Positions 20,053 to 30,498 of a stretch of 46,244 bases of DNA are shown here, piece after piece. Below the pieces are notes generated by a model. It was not told the DNA's origin and made no database searches. It saw only the letters and a list, made by a program, of their open reading frames with translations. Source of the stretch: an uncultured Clostridia bacterium. Lineage in GTDB: Bacteria > Bacillota > Clostridia > TANB77 > CAG-508. The translations under genes and the position numbers were made by a program. The stretch lies in contig CANQHU010000011.1 of the NCBI GenBank assembly GCA_947623945.1, positions 1-46,244 on the forward strand, read 5' to 3'. Positions within the stretch are counted from its first letter, which is position 1. Each line of letters starts with the position of its first letter.

Positions 20053-21409
20053 AATAAATCGCAAAAAATTCATTTACCATAGGAATTTGGGTATGATATA
20101 AAAGTTCTAAATCCTCCAATTTGCAAATATCATTACATATAATTAAATATTTTCCGCGATAAAGATTTAAATCTGACAACGCAGAAACAATTAAATTAGA
20201 ATCATATGCAACATTTGCACAGTCAACAAATTCCTTATAACCAATGTCATAAAAAGAATAACCAGGATCTAGATAAGGAATAATAGATTGACCAATAATT
20301 GATGCATCAATTAAAATAGTTGAATCTTTTGGAATATTATTATTAATAAAATAAGCCATTTCTTTTGCACTAGAATAAGGGTGAGAAACATCTCTTACTG
20401 CAGTGTAAAAGAAATCTTTTAAACCAAAAACTGATGTAATAAGAAGAAATGCAATACATAATATAAAATGATTTATATTATCAAAATTATCATACTGATA
20501 AACCAATATTAGGTAAAATAATATCACTCCAAAGAACAAAATATATCTTTGAAATAGAACAGAAGAATACACAAATTTATAAATAAAAAGCTGGAATAAT
20601 AGGCTAATAGCTAAAATAACAAATTCCTTATAATGCGTTTTTAAGGAAAAAATCGTATAAACAAGTAATATAAGCAACAAACAAGTAGTACATAGAATTA
20701 ATAAATCTACAAAAGAACTACTTTCACATGCATAATTAATATTAGAAGAGCCATAAAGTTCAAAAACAACTAACAAAGTATTAAAAACAATAATTAACAA
20801 ACCAATAATAACTGATTTTATATTGGTATTGTGTTGTTTTTTATAAAAATATTGAAATATCTCATAAAAATGAAAAGTGATAGTAAGTCCTGCAACAATT
20901 CCCCAAGCCAAAGAATGGGTATGAATAAGCAAAGCAATTAAAATACTATAAACAATAGGGCGTTCAAATCTTTTTGGGTAAAAAACTCCAATAATAACTA
21001 AAAGTAAAATAATACAAGAGTAATTTCTTGAAATAGCGCTATAAGTATATGTAAAAGGTATAGTAAACAATGCAAAAATTTTAACTGGTAAAGGAAGTTT
21101 AGTCTTAAATAAGAATAGCCAAGAACTAATTAATAAAACAATAAAACTAATTAAGTTTAAAGTAATAATTGGAAAATTTAATTTTGCAAAAGGCATTAAT
21201 AATAAATGCCATAAAATAGGATGACCATCAAATCTGCTTGCTAAAAATAAATCTACAACTGACAATTCTTTTGCCATAAGCCAAGCATGAATTTCATCAC
21301 GCCAAGGCTCATGTAAAAGTGTTAAAATAAAATTAAGTATGCCATATAGTACAAAAATTACCCAATATATTGCTTTTTTATTATTTTTATAAATATTTTT
21401 CAAATTCAT
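20039..21409 (-). CDS. Polytopic GT-C-type glycosyltransferase, function unknown
   Basis: 456 aa, about ten membrane helices. The first loop contains HEPWRDEIHAWLMAKEL, the acidic motif of GT-C enzymes that use polyprenyl-linked sugars, followed by FDGHPILWHLLL. A soluble stretch at the C terminus (after about 370) may bind acceptor. It is similar in layout to the GT39-like gene at 10312 but not closely related by eye. Convergent with the HipS-like gene and divergent from polA. No CGG in frame. Confidence 0.62.
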   Translation of the reverse strand: MNLKNIYKNNKKAIYWVIFVLYGILNFILTLLHEPWRDEIHAWLMAKELSVVDLFLASRFDGHPILWHLLLMPFAKLNFPIITLNLISFIVLLISSWLFLFKTKLPLPVKIFALFTIPFTYTYSAISRNYSCIILLLVIIGVFYPKRFERPIVYSILIALLIHTHSLAWGIVAGLTITFHFYEIFQYFYKKQHNTNIKSVIIGLLIIVFNTLLVVFELYGSSNINYACESSSFVDLLILCTTCLLLILLVYTIFSLKTHYKEFVILAISLLFQLFIYKFVYSSVLFQRYILFFGVILFYLILVYQYDNFDNINHFILCIAFLLITSVFGLKDFFYTAVRDVSHPYSSAKEMAYFINNNIPKDSTILIDASIIGQSIIPYLDPGYSFYDIGYKEFVDCANVAYDSNLIVSALSDLNLYRGKYLIICNDICKLEDLELLYHTQIPMVNEFFAIYFIPE

Positions 21410-21513
21410 GGTACATACCTTTCTTATATAAATACTTTGGAAAAACTTTTAAATTAATCAAATATAGTATATAATATAAAAAAATAGTTTTCAATACAAG
21501 AGGAGGAAAAATT

Positions 21514-24193
21514 TTGGATAAATTAGTATTAGTAGATGGAAATAGTATTATGAACAGAGCATTTTACGGTATAATGGGAAGTAAAATGCTAACAACAAAA
21601 GACGGAAAATACACAAATGCAGTGTATGGGTTTTTAGCAATTTTATTTAAACTATTAGAAGAAGTAAATCCAAAGTATTTAGTTGTAGCATTTGACTTAA
21701 AAGCACCAACTGCAAGACACAAACTATACGAAGGATATAAAGCAACAAGAAAAGGGATGCCAGAAGAACTTGCAGAACAAATGCCAATTATAAAAAACAT
21801 ATTAAAAGCAATGAATATTGACATTATTGAAATGGAAGGATATGAAGCAGATGATGTCCTTCGGAACATTATCATGTTATGGAGAAAAACAAGGATTAGA
21901 AGTTATTATCCTTTCTGGAGATAGAGATACATTTCAACTAGCAACTGATAAAGTAACTATTCGTATTCCACACACAAAAGGTGGAAAAACAGAAACAGAT
22001 GAATACAATAGAGAAAAAATAATAGAAACTTATGGAATAGAACCAAAACAATTAATTGATGTTAAAGGTCTACAAGGAGATTCATCAGATAACATTCCAG
22101 GAGTGCCAGGAATACGGAGAAAAAACTGCTCTTGCATTAATACAAAAATTTGGATCAATAGAGAACCTATATGAAAAAGTTGCAAAAGGAGAAGCAGAGT
22201 TAAAAGGAAAACAAAAAGAAAACATAGAAAACAACAAAGACTTAGCATATCTTTCAAAAACATTAGGAACTATCAACTTAGAAGTGCCAATAAAAGACAA
22301 TTTAGAAGATTTTAAAGTAGAAGAATGGGACAAGCCAAAAGTATTAGAAATATTTAAAGAACTAAATTTTAATCGTTATATAGAACGATTTTCTTTGCGT
22401 GAAGAAAATAAAAAAGAAGAAGTAAAGGATTTATTTCAAATAGTAAATAAAACTAAAGAAGAAATCATAAAATTAATAAACGAACAAAAAGAAATGATAT
22501 TTTATTTAGAAACTAAAACAGATATCAATGACGAAAAAATTATAAAAGAACAAATATGTGCACTATCAGTATTTGACAGCAAAAATAAAGAAGCAATGCG
22601 TATTAAATTTCAAAAAGAAGAAGAAATTGAAATATTAAAAGACATTTTTGAAAATGAAACAATCAAAAAAATAAGTATTAATTTCAATAAAATTTATATA
22701 TTATTAAAACAAATTGGAATTGAAATAAAAGGGATATCATATGACATTGCAATCGCAAGTTATATTTTAAATCCAACTAATAATAAACTAGAAATAGATA
22801 GATTAATCGAGCAATATTTAAACATAGATGTTCCAAATTATATGCAAAAAGAAGAAAAACAAATGAACTTATTTGATACAGAAACACAAGAAGAAAAAAC
22901 ATTAGAATTATACAGTTATGTTATATATAAAATAAAAGAAATTACTTCTCAAAAATTAGATGAAATAGGAGCAAAAGAATTATTTGACAAAATTGATATG
23001 CCAACAATAGAAGTATTATCAGATATGCAATGGAATGGAATGTATGTAGATAAAGAAGAATTAGAAAAATTTGGAGAAGAATTAACAATTAGTTTAGAAA
23101 GTTTAACAAAAGAAATCTATAAAATGGCAGGAGAAGAATTTAACATTAATTCTACAAAGCAATTAGGAGAAATTCTCTTTGAAAAAATGCAATTACCAGT
23201 TATTAAAAAAACAAAAAACGGATATTCAACTGATGTAGACGTATTAGAAAAATTAAAAAGAGAAGATCCAATTATAAATAAAATTTTAGACTATAGGCAA
23301 CTTATGAAATTAAACTCTACTTATGTAGAAGGATTAAAACCATACATTAATCCAAAAACAAAAAGAATACACTCATTTTTCCATCAAACTATAACAGCAA
23401 CCCGGAAGAATAAGTTCAACAGAGCCAAATCTTCAAAATATACCAACTAGATTCGAATTAGGAAAAAGAGTTAGAAAAGTATTTGAACCAGAAGAAGGAA
23501 AAGTTTATATTGATGCAGATTACTCACAAATTGAATTAAGAGTTTTAGCACACATATCAAATGATGAACATATGATACAAGCATTTAAAGAAGGTCAAGA
23601 CATTCACAAACAAGCAGCTTCAAAAGTATTTAAAACACCAATTGAAGAAGTAACAAAAGAACAAAGAAGTGATGCAAAAGCAGTTAACTTTGGAATTGTG
23701 TATGGAATAAGTGATTTTGGGTTAAAAGAACAACTTCGGAATCACAAGAAAAAAAGCAAAACAATATATTGATGAATACTTAGAACAATATTCAGGAATA
23801 AAAAACTTCATGGAAAATATAACAAAACAAGCAACAGAAGATGGGTATGTAGAAACTCTATTCCATAGAAGAAGATATATACCAGAATTAAAATCTAGTA
23901 ATTATATGGTAAGGCAATTTGGTTCAAGAGCAGCCATGAACACACCTATACAAGGAACAGCAGCAGATATCATGAAAATTGCTATGATAAAAGTATACAA
24001 AGAAATCAAAAAAAGAAAATTACACTCAAAAATTGTTTTACAAGTACATGATGAAATGATGATTGAAGCACCAGAAGAAGAAAAAGAACAAATAAAAGAA
24101 ATCTTAAAACAATCAATGGAAACAGCAGTAAGCCTTAATGTACCACTAATAGCTGATATTTCAGAAGCAAAAAATTGGTACGACTGTAAATAG
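21514..24193 (+). CDS. polA: DNA polymerase I, four +1 CGG shifts
   Basis: 891 aa when read as 21514-21861, 21863-22114, 22116-23402, 23404-23736, 23738-24193. Repair and Okazaki-fragment polymerase. Starts at TTG 21514 after AGGAGG. N-terminal 5' nuclease (VDGNSIMNRAF, YEADDVLGTL, PGVPGIGEKTA), a central exonuclease-like domain lacking the first catalytic Asp, then the polymerase domain (TATGRISSTEPNLQNIP, DADYSQIELR, LGITRKKAKQYID, QVHDEMM). The four breaks are in-frame CGG codons at 21862, 22115, 23403 and 23737; each +1 shift restores a family glycine (DVLG, GIG, TATG, QLG). Reading only the zero frame would stop about 20 codons after the first site, before any polymerase sequence. An essential-type gene needing four shifts argues that the shift is efficient. 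Confidence 0.92.
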
Positions 24194-24300
24194 GTGTTTT
24201 TTGGGACGGGGCAAAAAAACACCTATTGAAAAACATTTTGTTTAAAATTGAATTAATTACAAAACAAAAGGTGTTTTTTGGCCCCGTCCCAAAAAACACC
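24193..24300. repeat. Inverted-repeat element, copy 2
   Basis: Same structure as the element at 10186: arms 24193-24223 and 24270-24300, each a hairpin with complementary GC-rich loops, around an unrelated 46-nt AT-rich middle. It starts on the last base of the polA stop codon and ends just before the next ribosome site (AAGGGAG). Confidence 0.85.
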
Positions 24301-24315
24301 AAGGGAGAGAAAAGA

Positions 24316-24879
24316 TTGAAAAATAAAAAAATAACAATTACAATAATAATACTTATTTTGATAATAGCAATTATTTTTTTATTTCGAAATAATCTATTAA
24401 AAATAATATATCCAAAAACATACAAAGAAGTCGTAATGATATATGAAGAAAAATACAATATAGATGAAAACTTAGTATTTGCATTAATAAAATCAGAAAG
24501 CAACTTTAATCCAAAAGCAATATCAAATAGCAAAGCAATTGGATTAATGCAACTGATGGAAGAAACAGCAAAAGAAGTAGCCAAAAAAAATCACATAGAA
24601 ATAAATGAAGCAAATGCAAAAGAAGATTTATTCGATGTATATAAAAATATAGAAATAGGAACATGCTATTTATCAACTCTTATGGAAAGATATAAAAACA
24701 AAGAACTAGCATTAGCAGCATACAATGCAGGAATTGGAACAGTAGATGCATGGATTGAGGCAAAAATTATAAAAAGTGATGGTACAGATATTGAAAATGT
24801 GCCATACAAAGAAACCAATAACTATGTCAGAAAAATATTAAGAGACTATAAAATTTACGAAGATTTATATAAAAACTAG
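24316..24879 (+). CDS. Lytic transglycosylase (Slt70/MltE-like)
   Basis: 187 aa from TTG 24316, placed after AGGGAGAG; a longer in-frame start at 24226 would translate the repeat element and is rejected. One N-terminal membrane anchor (about 5-27) is followed by an SLT domain that cleaves the glycan strand of peptidoglycan: LIKSESNFNPKAIS with the catalytic Glu (about 60), GLMQLMEETAKEVA, the metal-free core and ALAAYNAGIGTVDAW. Likely acts outside the cell in wall turnover or sporulation. Confidence 0.87.
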   Translation: MKNKKITITIIILILIIAIIFLFRNNLLKIIYPKTYKEVVMIYEEKYNIDENLVFALIKSESNFNPKAISNSKAIGLMQLMEETAKEVAKKNHIEINEANAKEDLFDVYKNIEIGTCYLSTLMERYKNKELALAAYNAGIGTVDAWIEAKIIKSDGTDIENVPYKETNNYVRKILRDYKIYEDLYKN

Positions 24880-24938
24880 ACAAATGACAAAAAATGAAAT
24901 AAAATAACAATATAGATATAAATAAAGGAGTAATAAAA

Positions 24939-26201
24939 ATGATAGTAGAACAATTAATATTTACAGTGATTGCCCTTGCCATATTTGTATATATGTTCTT
25001 TCGCATGATACAAAAAAATGATACTACTTATGTTGTTGTACTAGTTTTAGAAGCAATTGGAATAGCACTTAACTTTGTAGAAGTATTTTTTCAAATAAAA
25101 CTAAATATTTTATTTGTAATACTAAAATATATATTATCAATCATTTTACCAATTGCAATTTTAATATTAGAGAAAAAAAATATAGTATTATCAGAAATGT
25201 TAAATATTCAAAAAGCAAAGTTATATTTATTTTTTGGAGATAACAAAAAAGCAAAACAGGCCTTAATTAACCTATTACAAAAAAATCCTAAATCTTATCA
25301 AGCACACAAAATGCTTGCTGAAATTTATGAGCAAGAAGGTGGCTTAAGAAAAGCAATTGATGAATATGTACAAGCAGTAGACTTAAATAAAAAAGATTAT
25401 GATTCTTATTACAAAGTAGCAGAACTATTAACCAACTTAGACAAAAAAGACGAAGCAGCCGAAATGTTACATAGTCTATTACAAAAAAAACCAGAAATGT
25501 ACAAAGCAACAGAATTATTAGGAGAAATCTTTTTAGAAAAAGAAATGTATAAAGAAGCGGTTAGCATTTATCAAGATGCACTAAGATATAATCCAGTAAG
25601 TTATGAATTAAATTACAATTTAGGAATTGCGTATACAATGTTAAACGACTTTCAAAATGCAAAAATATGTTATGAAAAAGCAGCCCAAATTAACACATTA
25701 CTATACAATGCCAAATATTCTTTAGCAGAAATTGCATTAATTTATAAAGACTTAGAAGAAGCAGAAAGAAGATTTTTAGAAATTATAGAAGATGAAGAAT
25801 TATCAGCAGATGGATATTATGAATTAGCCAAAATTTACTTAATAAAAGGAGATAAAGATACAGCAATTCAATATATTAATACAGCAATTGATGTAAATGG
25901 TAAAAAAATAGCCGAAAAAGTAAAAAGAGAACCAATATTTATACCAATTATGGCTAAAATATCAATACCATTTAATTTAGAAGAACAAGTAGAAGAAGAC
26001 GATATTGAACAAGAAAAGAAACCAAAGAAAAAATTAAAAAAGAAAGAAATAAAAGCAAAAGAACATCTAGAAGAAATGAGTGAAATAACAAAACATCTAA
26101 GCTACAATGACATTAAATTATTAAAGAAAAATACTTCAGGAAGAGGACAAAAATTAGAAGAACAAAAAGATCAAGATATACAAAAAGAAATACAAGATTA
26201 A
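24939..26201 (+). CDS. Membrane-anchored TPR protein
   Basis: 420 aa. Two or three hydrophobic helices in the first 80 residues are followed by about seven TPR units (for example YQAHKMLAEIYEQEGGLRKA, ATELLGEIFLEKEMYKEAVS, YNLGIAYTMLNDFQNAKICY) on the cytoplasmic or external side. The C-terminal 80 residues are Lys/Glu-rich and probably coiled or disordered. Role unknown; the form suggests a scaffold for a membrane complex. After it, a weak inverted repeat (TTAAGATT 26214-26221, AATCTTAA 26253-26260) may end transcription. Confidence 0.8.
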   Translation: MIVEQLIFTVIALAIFVYMFFRMIQKNDTTYVVVLVLEAIGIALNFVEVFFQIKLNILFVILKYILSIILPIAILILEKKNIVLSEMLNIQKAKLYLFFGDNKKAKQALINLLQKNPKSYQAHKMLAEIYEQEGGLRKAIDEYVQAVDLNKKDYDSYYKVAELLTNLDKKDEAAEMLHSLLQKKPEMYKATELLGEIFLEKEMYKEAVSIYQDALRYNPVSYELNYNLGIAYTMLNDFQNAKICYEKAAQINTLLYNAKYSLAEIALIYKDLEEAERRFLEIIEDEELSADGYYELAKIYLIKGDKDTAIQYINTAIDVNGKKIAEKVKREPIFIPIMAKISIPFNLEEQVEEDDIEQEKKPKKKLKKKEIKAKEHLEEMSEITKHLSYNDIKLLKKNTSGRGQKLEEQKDQDIQKEIQD

Positions 26202-26337
26202 AACAATAAAGAATTAAGATTATCAAAAAGAGCAATTATAAATTGCAAAGAAAATCTTAAATCTTTTTATTTATATACATTTTTAATAAAAAGAAAAAAT
26301 ATAATTAAAAGAAAATAAAAAAGAAAGAGGGAATAAA

Positions 26338-27192
26338 ATGACAGACACATTTGCAATTATTGGTGGAGATTTAAGAATAATAAAATTAGCAAATAAACTT
26401 GCAAAGGATAAAAATATAGTATATACTTATGGACTAGAAGAGACAGAAGAATTAAAAAATGTCCCCAATATAATATCTTGTAGAACTCTAGAAGATGCAA
26501 CAAAAGAAGCAAAAATAATAATCGGACCAATTCCATTTTCAAAAGATGGAATATATATAAATAGTCCATTCAGTAAAGAAAATATATTAATACAAGATTT
26601 AATAAATGCAAGTAAGCAAAAAAAACTAATTGCTGGAAATATCAAGCAATACGAAAAAAATGCAATCGATATAATGGAACAAGAAGAACTAACAATTTTA
26701 AATGTAATTGCAACTGCAGAAGGTGCAATTGAAGTTGCAATTACAAACACAGAAAAAATTTTGCATGGAAGTAATGTATTAATTATAGGTTTTGGAAGAA
26801 TAGGAAAAATACTATCAAAAAAATTAGAAGGCTTATCTTGCAGGGTAACTTGTAGTGCTAGAAAAAAAGAAGATTTTGCATGGATAAAATCATATGGATA
26901 CGAATGTATAGATACAAATTTATTAGGAGAAAACCTATCACAATTTGATATAATAATAAATACTGTACCGCATTTAATCTTAGATAAAAAAAGACTAGAA
27001 TATGTAAAAAAAGATAGCCTATTAATAGATTTAGCCTCTAAACCAGGAGGAATAGACTTAGAAAATGCAAAAGAAAGAGGAATAAAAACAGTATGGGCAC
27101 TAGCACTTCCTGGAAAAGTAGCACCAGAAACATCAGCAGAATTTATAAAAGACACAATATATAATATACTAAAAATCAACATTGCAAACTAA
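26338..27192 (+). CDS. dpaA: Dipicolinate synthase subunit A
   Basis: 284 aa. Makes dipicolinic acid in the mother cell during sporulation, from the lysine pathway. Rossmann-type NAD(P) site VLIIGFGRIGKILSKKL in the C-terminal half; the N-terminal half has FAIIGGDLRIIKLANKL and GPIPFSKDG, typical of DpaA/SpoVFA. The usual partner dpaB does not follow; uppP does. Some clostridia lack dpaB and are known to use other flavoproteins, so absence here may be real. ylbJ (spoVV), for DPA export, lies 1.2 kb downstream. Confidence 0.9.
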   Translation: MTDTFAIIGGDLRIIKLANKLAKDKNIVYTYGLEETEELKNVPNIISCRTLEDATKEAKIIIGPIPFSKDGIYINSPFSKENILIQDLINASKQKKLIAGNIKQYEKNAIDIMEQEELTILNVIATAEGAIEVAITNTEKILHGSNVLIIGFGRIGKILSKKLEGLSCRVTCSARKKEDFAWIKSYGYECIDTNLLGENLSQFDIIINTVPHLILDKKRLEYVKKDSLLIDLASKPGGIDLENAKERGIKTVWALALPGKVAPETSAEFIKDTIYNILKINIAN

Positions 27193-27207
27193 AGGAGGAA
27201 AAAATAA

Positions 27208-28069
27208 ATGTTAATTGAAATTATAAAATCAATATTATTTGGAATAGTAGAAGGAATTACAGAATGGTTACCAATTAGTAGCACAGGGCATCTAATTTTA
27301 GTAGAACAATTTGTAAAATTTTCGCGGAGTATCACCAGAATTTTGGGATATGTTTGAAGTAGTTATACAATTTGGCGCAATTTTAGCAGTAGTATTATTA
27401 TATTTTAAACGAATATGGCCATTTACAAATAAAAAAGAAAAAGCAATAAAAGAAAAAGGAATATTATCAATTTTCAATAAAGACATTATGATATTATGGG
27501 CAAAAATTTTAGTTGCATGTATTCCAGCAGCAATTATAGGAATTTTATTTGACGAAGTATTTGAAGAATTATTTTATAATCCGTTTTGCATAGCGCTAGC
27601 TCTAATTATATTTGGTATTGCCTTTATAGTAATAGAAAATTATAACAAAAAGAAAAGTAGCAAAAAATTAAAAGAAAAAAGTTCTCAAATTACATATAAA
27701 GATGCTATAATAATTGGAATATTTCAACTATTAGCAGCAATATTCCCAGGAACATCAAGATCTGGTGCAACAATACTTGGAGGATTATTAATAGGATTAT
27801 CAAGACCAAATGCAGCAGAATTTACCTTTTATTTAGCAATACCAACAATGTTTGGTGCAAGTTTACTAAAATTAGTTAAATTTGGGCTAGGCTTTACAGG
27901 AACTGAACTTATTATTTTATTAGTAGGAATGATTGTTTCTTTCTTAGTATCTGTTGCAATTATAAAATTCCTAATGAGCTATATTAAAAAACACAACTTT
28001 AAACCATTTGGATATTATAGAATTATTTTAGGTTTAATTGTTTTAGCATATTTTTGTTTTATAAAATAA
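27208..28069 (+). CDS. uppP: Undecaprenyl-diphosphatase UppP (BacA), one +1 CGG shift
   Basis: 286 aa when read as 27208-27324 then 27326-28069. Recycles the undecaprenyl carrier for wall synthesis. The family signature [20 protein letters not shown] is at the N terminus and [11 protein letters not shown] in the second half, with eight hydrophobic helices. The break is CGG 27325-27327 after TCG; the +1 frame continues [20 protein letters not shown], as in the family. In the zero frame the protein would end soon after residue 40, before most of the membrane core. Start follows AAAGGAGG. Confidence 0.92.
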
Positions 28070-28165
28070 AATATGGTAAAAATATGCAAAAAACACTTGA
28101 CAGATAGATACAAAATATGATTAAATAAAATCAATTATAAAATATAAAATTAAAGGGTGGTAAAA

Positions 28166-28279
28166 ATGGAACAAGAGAAAAAGAAATTAAGTGTAGATTC
28201 AACATTAATACTAACAGCGCTTTTTGCATCATTAGCAATAGTTGTAGCAGGAATAGTATGTTTTATACTATTTAAATAA
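28166..28279 (+). CDS. 37-residue membrane peptide
   Basis: Short ORF with good ribosome site (AAAGGGTGG), a charged N terminus (MEQEKKKLS) and a single membrane helix TLILTALFASLAIVVAGIVC ending in FILFK. A TTGACA at 28097 with a weak -10 upstream supports its own transcription, and a strong terminator follows. I do not recognise it. Placement between uppP and ylbJ hints at an envelope or spore role, but that is a guess. Confidence 0.6.
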   Translation: MEQEKKKLSVDSTLILTALFASLAIVVAGIVCFILFK

Positions 28280-28307
28280 GCAAAGAAAAAATAAGCAAAT
28301 AAAAAGA

Positions 28308-28338
28308 GGAAGGAAAATATAAAATCCTTCCTTTTTTG
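28308..28338. terminator. Bidirectional terminator between the small peptide gene and ylbJ
   Basis: AGGAAGGA and TCCTTCCT form a perfect stem around an AT loop, followed by a T run on the plus strand; the convergent ylbJ stop lies just to the right. Confidence 0.8.
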
Positions 28339-28342
28339 GTAT

Positions 28343-29401
28343 TTATAAATCAAAATTAAAAAAAGGAAAAACATTCATAAACACATAAGTATAAAAACTT
28401 GCAAATACACCTTGAAGTATTTTTCCATAAACATATGGTTTAATAGACAAATCCGTTTTTGAAACTATACTCCAAACTTGTAATAAAACAGAAATTCCAC
28501 CAAAACCAAGTAAAAAAGCAACTAAAATAATATTAATAGAAAGTTTTCTAGAAGCAATATTAGAAATAGTATTAATTCCATTTGTAATTTCTAAAAATCC
28601 AGTTAGAATGCCTTGAACAAAGTTAGAATCAACATGAAACAACTGGAAAATAGGAGAAATTAAAACAGTCAAATTATTCAAAATACCACTTGCTTTTAAA
28701 ATGGAAATAATACTTGAAAAAATAACTACAAATCCACCAATCAAAAGAATAGTAGAAATACTATTTGTAATACTCTCAGCTAAAACTTCTCCTAAATTAG
28801 AAAAAGATGCATAATTTTTTTGCGAATTATATAAAGAAACATTTTTTGAAGAATTAAGAAACGTTTCTTTTCCTTTTTTCCAAAAGCGGAAAAAAATACC
28901 AACAGTAATGCAAGCAAGTAAGTGAGTACAAAACAATAAAATTCCAATGACAGTATTTCGAAACATTAATATTCCAACAGTACCAATAACAAATAAAGGA
29001 CCAGAATTATTTGTAAAACTAAGAAGTCTTTCACATTCTTCTTTACTACAAATATTATTTTCTCTAAAATTAGTAGCAATTTTTGCACCTACTGGATAAC
29101 CACTAATTATTCCCATAATAAAAGCAAAAGATCCTTCACCACGAATATTAAATAAAGGCTTCATAAAATTATTCAAAAAATGTCCAAGCAATGTAACAAC
29201 ATTTGTATGCATTAATAACTCTGTTGCAACAAAAAACGGAAATAATGAAGGAACAACAGAATTTGCCCACAAAGCTAAACCAGATTTTACAGCAGGAAGA
29301 TTACTACTTGAAAATAAAAGTAAACAAAATGTAAAACCCAAAAATAAAAGTGGCAAAAAATTTCTTTTTAATTTTACTACATAAATACTTGGCTTTATCA
29401 T
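28343..29401 (-). CDS. ylbJ: Sporulation membrane protein YlbJ (SpoVV)
   Basis: 352 aa, about eight to nine membrane helices. In B. subtilis SpoVV carries dipicolinate across the outer forespore membrane. Family features: a first helix, then LALWANSVVPSLFPFFVATE, the gated segment FIMGIISGYPVGAKIATN, LLSFTNNSGPLFVIGTVG and, near the end, FLLGFGGISVLLQVWSI. It is convergent with dpaA/uppP, so synthesis and transport of DPA are close together. No CGG in frame. Confidence 0.88.
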   Translation of the reverse strand: MIKPSIYVVKLKRNFLPLLFLGFTFCLLLFSSSNLPAVKSGLALWANSVVPSLFPFFVATELLMHTNVVTLLGHFLNNFMKPLFNIRGEGSFAFIMGIISGYPVGAKIATNFRENNICSKEECERLLSFTNNSGPLFVIGTVGILMFRNTVIGILLFCTHLLACITVGIFFRFWKKGKETFLNSSKNVSLYNSQKNYASFSNLGEVLAESITNSISTILLIGGFVVIFSSIISILKASGILNNLTVLISPIFQLFHVDSNFVQGILTGFLEITNGINTISNIASRKLSINIILVAFLLGFGGISVLLQVWSIVSKTDLSIKPYVYGKILQGVFASFYTYVFMNVFPFFNFDL

Positions 29402-29499
29402 TATAAAAACTCCTTAAATTGAATTTATATATAACAATAATATGAAAAAAAATAGTCAATTATGAAAATAAAGTTCATAAGGTTCATTAATTTTTAGGG

Positions 29500-29528
29500 T
29501 TGATTTTTCAAGAAAAATATAGTAAAAT
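29500..29528 (+). promoter_or_regulatory. Promoter for murB, twin of the efp promoter
   Basis: TTGATT (29500-29505), 17-nt spacer, TAAAAT (29523-29528). The -35 and spacer form the near-palindrome TTTTTCAAGAAAAA. The efp promoter at 38517 has the same -35, -10, spacing and TTTTTC..GAAAAA pattern. Confidence 0.65.
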
Positions 29529-29590
29529 AAAAAACATAAAAAGCAAGGGAAACATGCAAAGAAATCAAAAAGGAGTGAATTTCTGAAAGA

Positions 29591-30497
29591 ATGGAAAACC
29601 TAAGCCTAAACTTAAAAATAGCAAAAGAAAAAATAAAGTATAATGAAAAAATGTGTAAACACACAACATTTAAAATAGGAGGACCAGCAGAATACTTTAT
29701 ACTAATAAGCAACATAGAAGAATTAAAAGAGGTTTTAAACTTTGCAAAACAAGAAAAAGTGCCAATAACAATTATAGGCAATGGAAGCAATATATTAGTA
29801 TTAGATAAAGGGATAAAAGGAATCACACTAAAAATAAAAATAGAAAAAATAGAAATAAAAGAAGAAAAAGAAAAAATACAGTTAACAGTAGGAGCAGGAG
29901 AAACCTTAGTAAAACTTGCACAAATTTGCTTAAAAAAACAAATAACAGGAATGGAAGAATTATCAGGCATTCCGGGAACAATTCGGTGGAGCAATAAAAA
30001 TGAATGCAGGAGCACATGGTAAAGAAATAAAAGACATAGTAAAAAGTGTAAAATGTATAGACTATAATGGAAACGAAAAAACATTTACAAAAGAAGAATT
30101 AGAATTTGGCTACAGAACAAGTATCTTCAAAAAAGAAAAATATATTATAGTAGAAGCAAATTTAGAATTAAACAAAGGAAACCAAGAAGAAATAAAAAAC
30201 AAAATGGAACAATACAAAAACTATAGAAAAGAAAAACAACCAATAGAATATCCAAGTGCTGGAAGCACATTCAAAAGAGGAGAAGATTTTATTACAGCCA
30301 AATTAATTGAAGAAGCAGGATTAAAAGGTCTTTCTATTGGAGATGCTATGATTTCAACTAAGCATAGTGGATTTATAATAAACAAAGGAAATGCAACTGC
30401 AGAAGAAGTTCTAGAATTAATAGAGCAAGTAAAAGATAATATAGAAAAAAAATATGGAAAGAAAATAGAATTAGAAATAGAGATAGTAGGAGAGTAA
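29591..30497 (+). CDS. murB: UDP-N-acetylmuramate dehydrogenase MurB, one +1 CGG shift
   Basis: 301 aa when read as 29591-29983 then 29985-30497. FAD enzyme making UDP-MurNAc for peptidoglycan. FAD-site features: KHTTFKIGGPAEYF, ITIIGNGSNILVLDKG, ELSGIPGTIGGAIKMNAGAH, GYRTSIFK, and the proton-donor segment YPSAGSTFKR. The break is CGG 29984-29986 (ATT CGG T) and falls within the invariant GTIGG; the +1 shift restores both glycines. The zero frame stops at codon 144. It is followed after one base by the YvcK-like gene; rapZ, usually between the two, is absent. Confidence 0.93.
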
Positions 30498-30498
30498 A

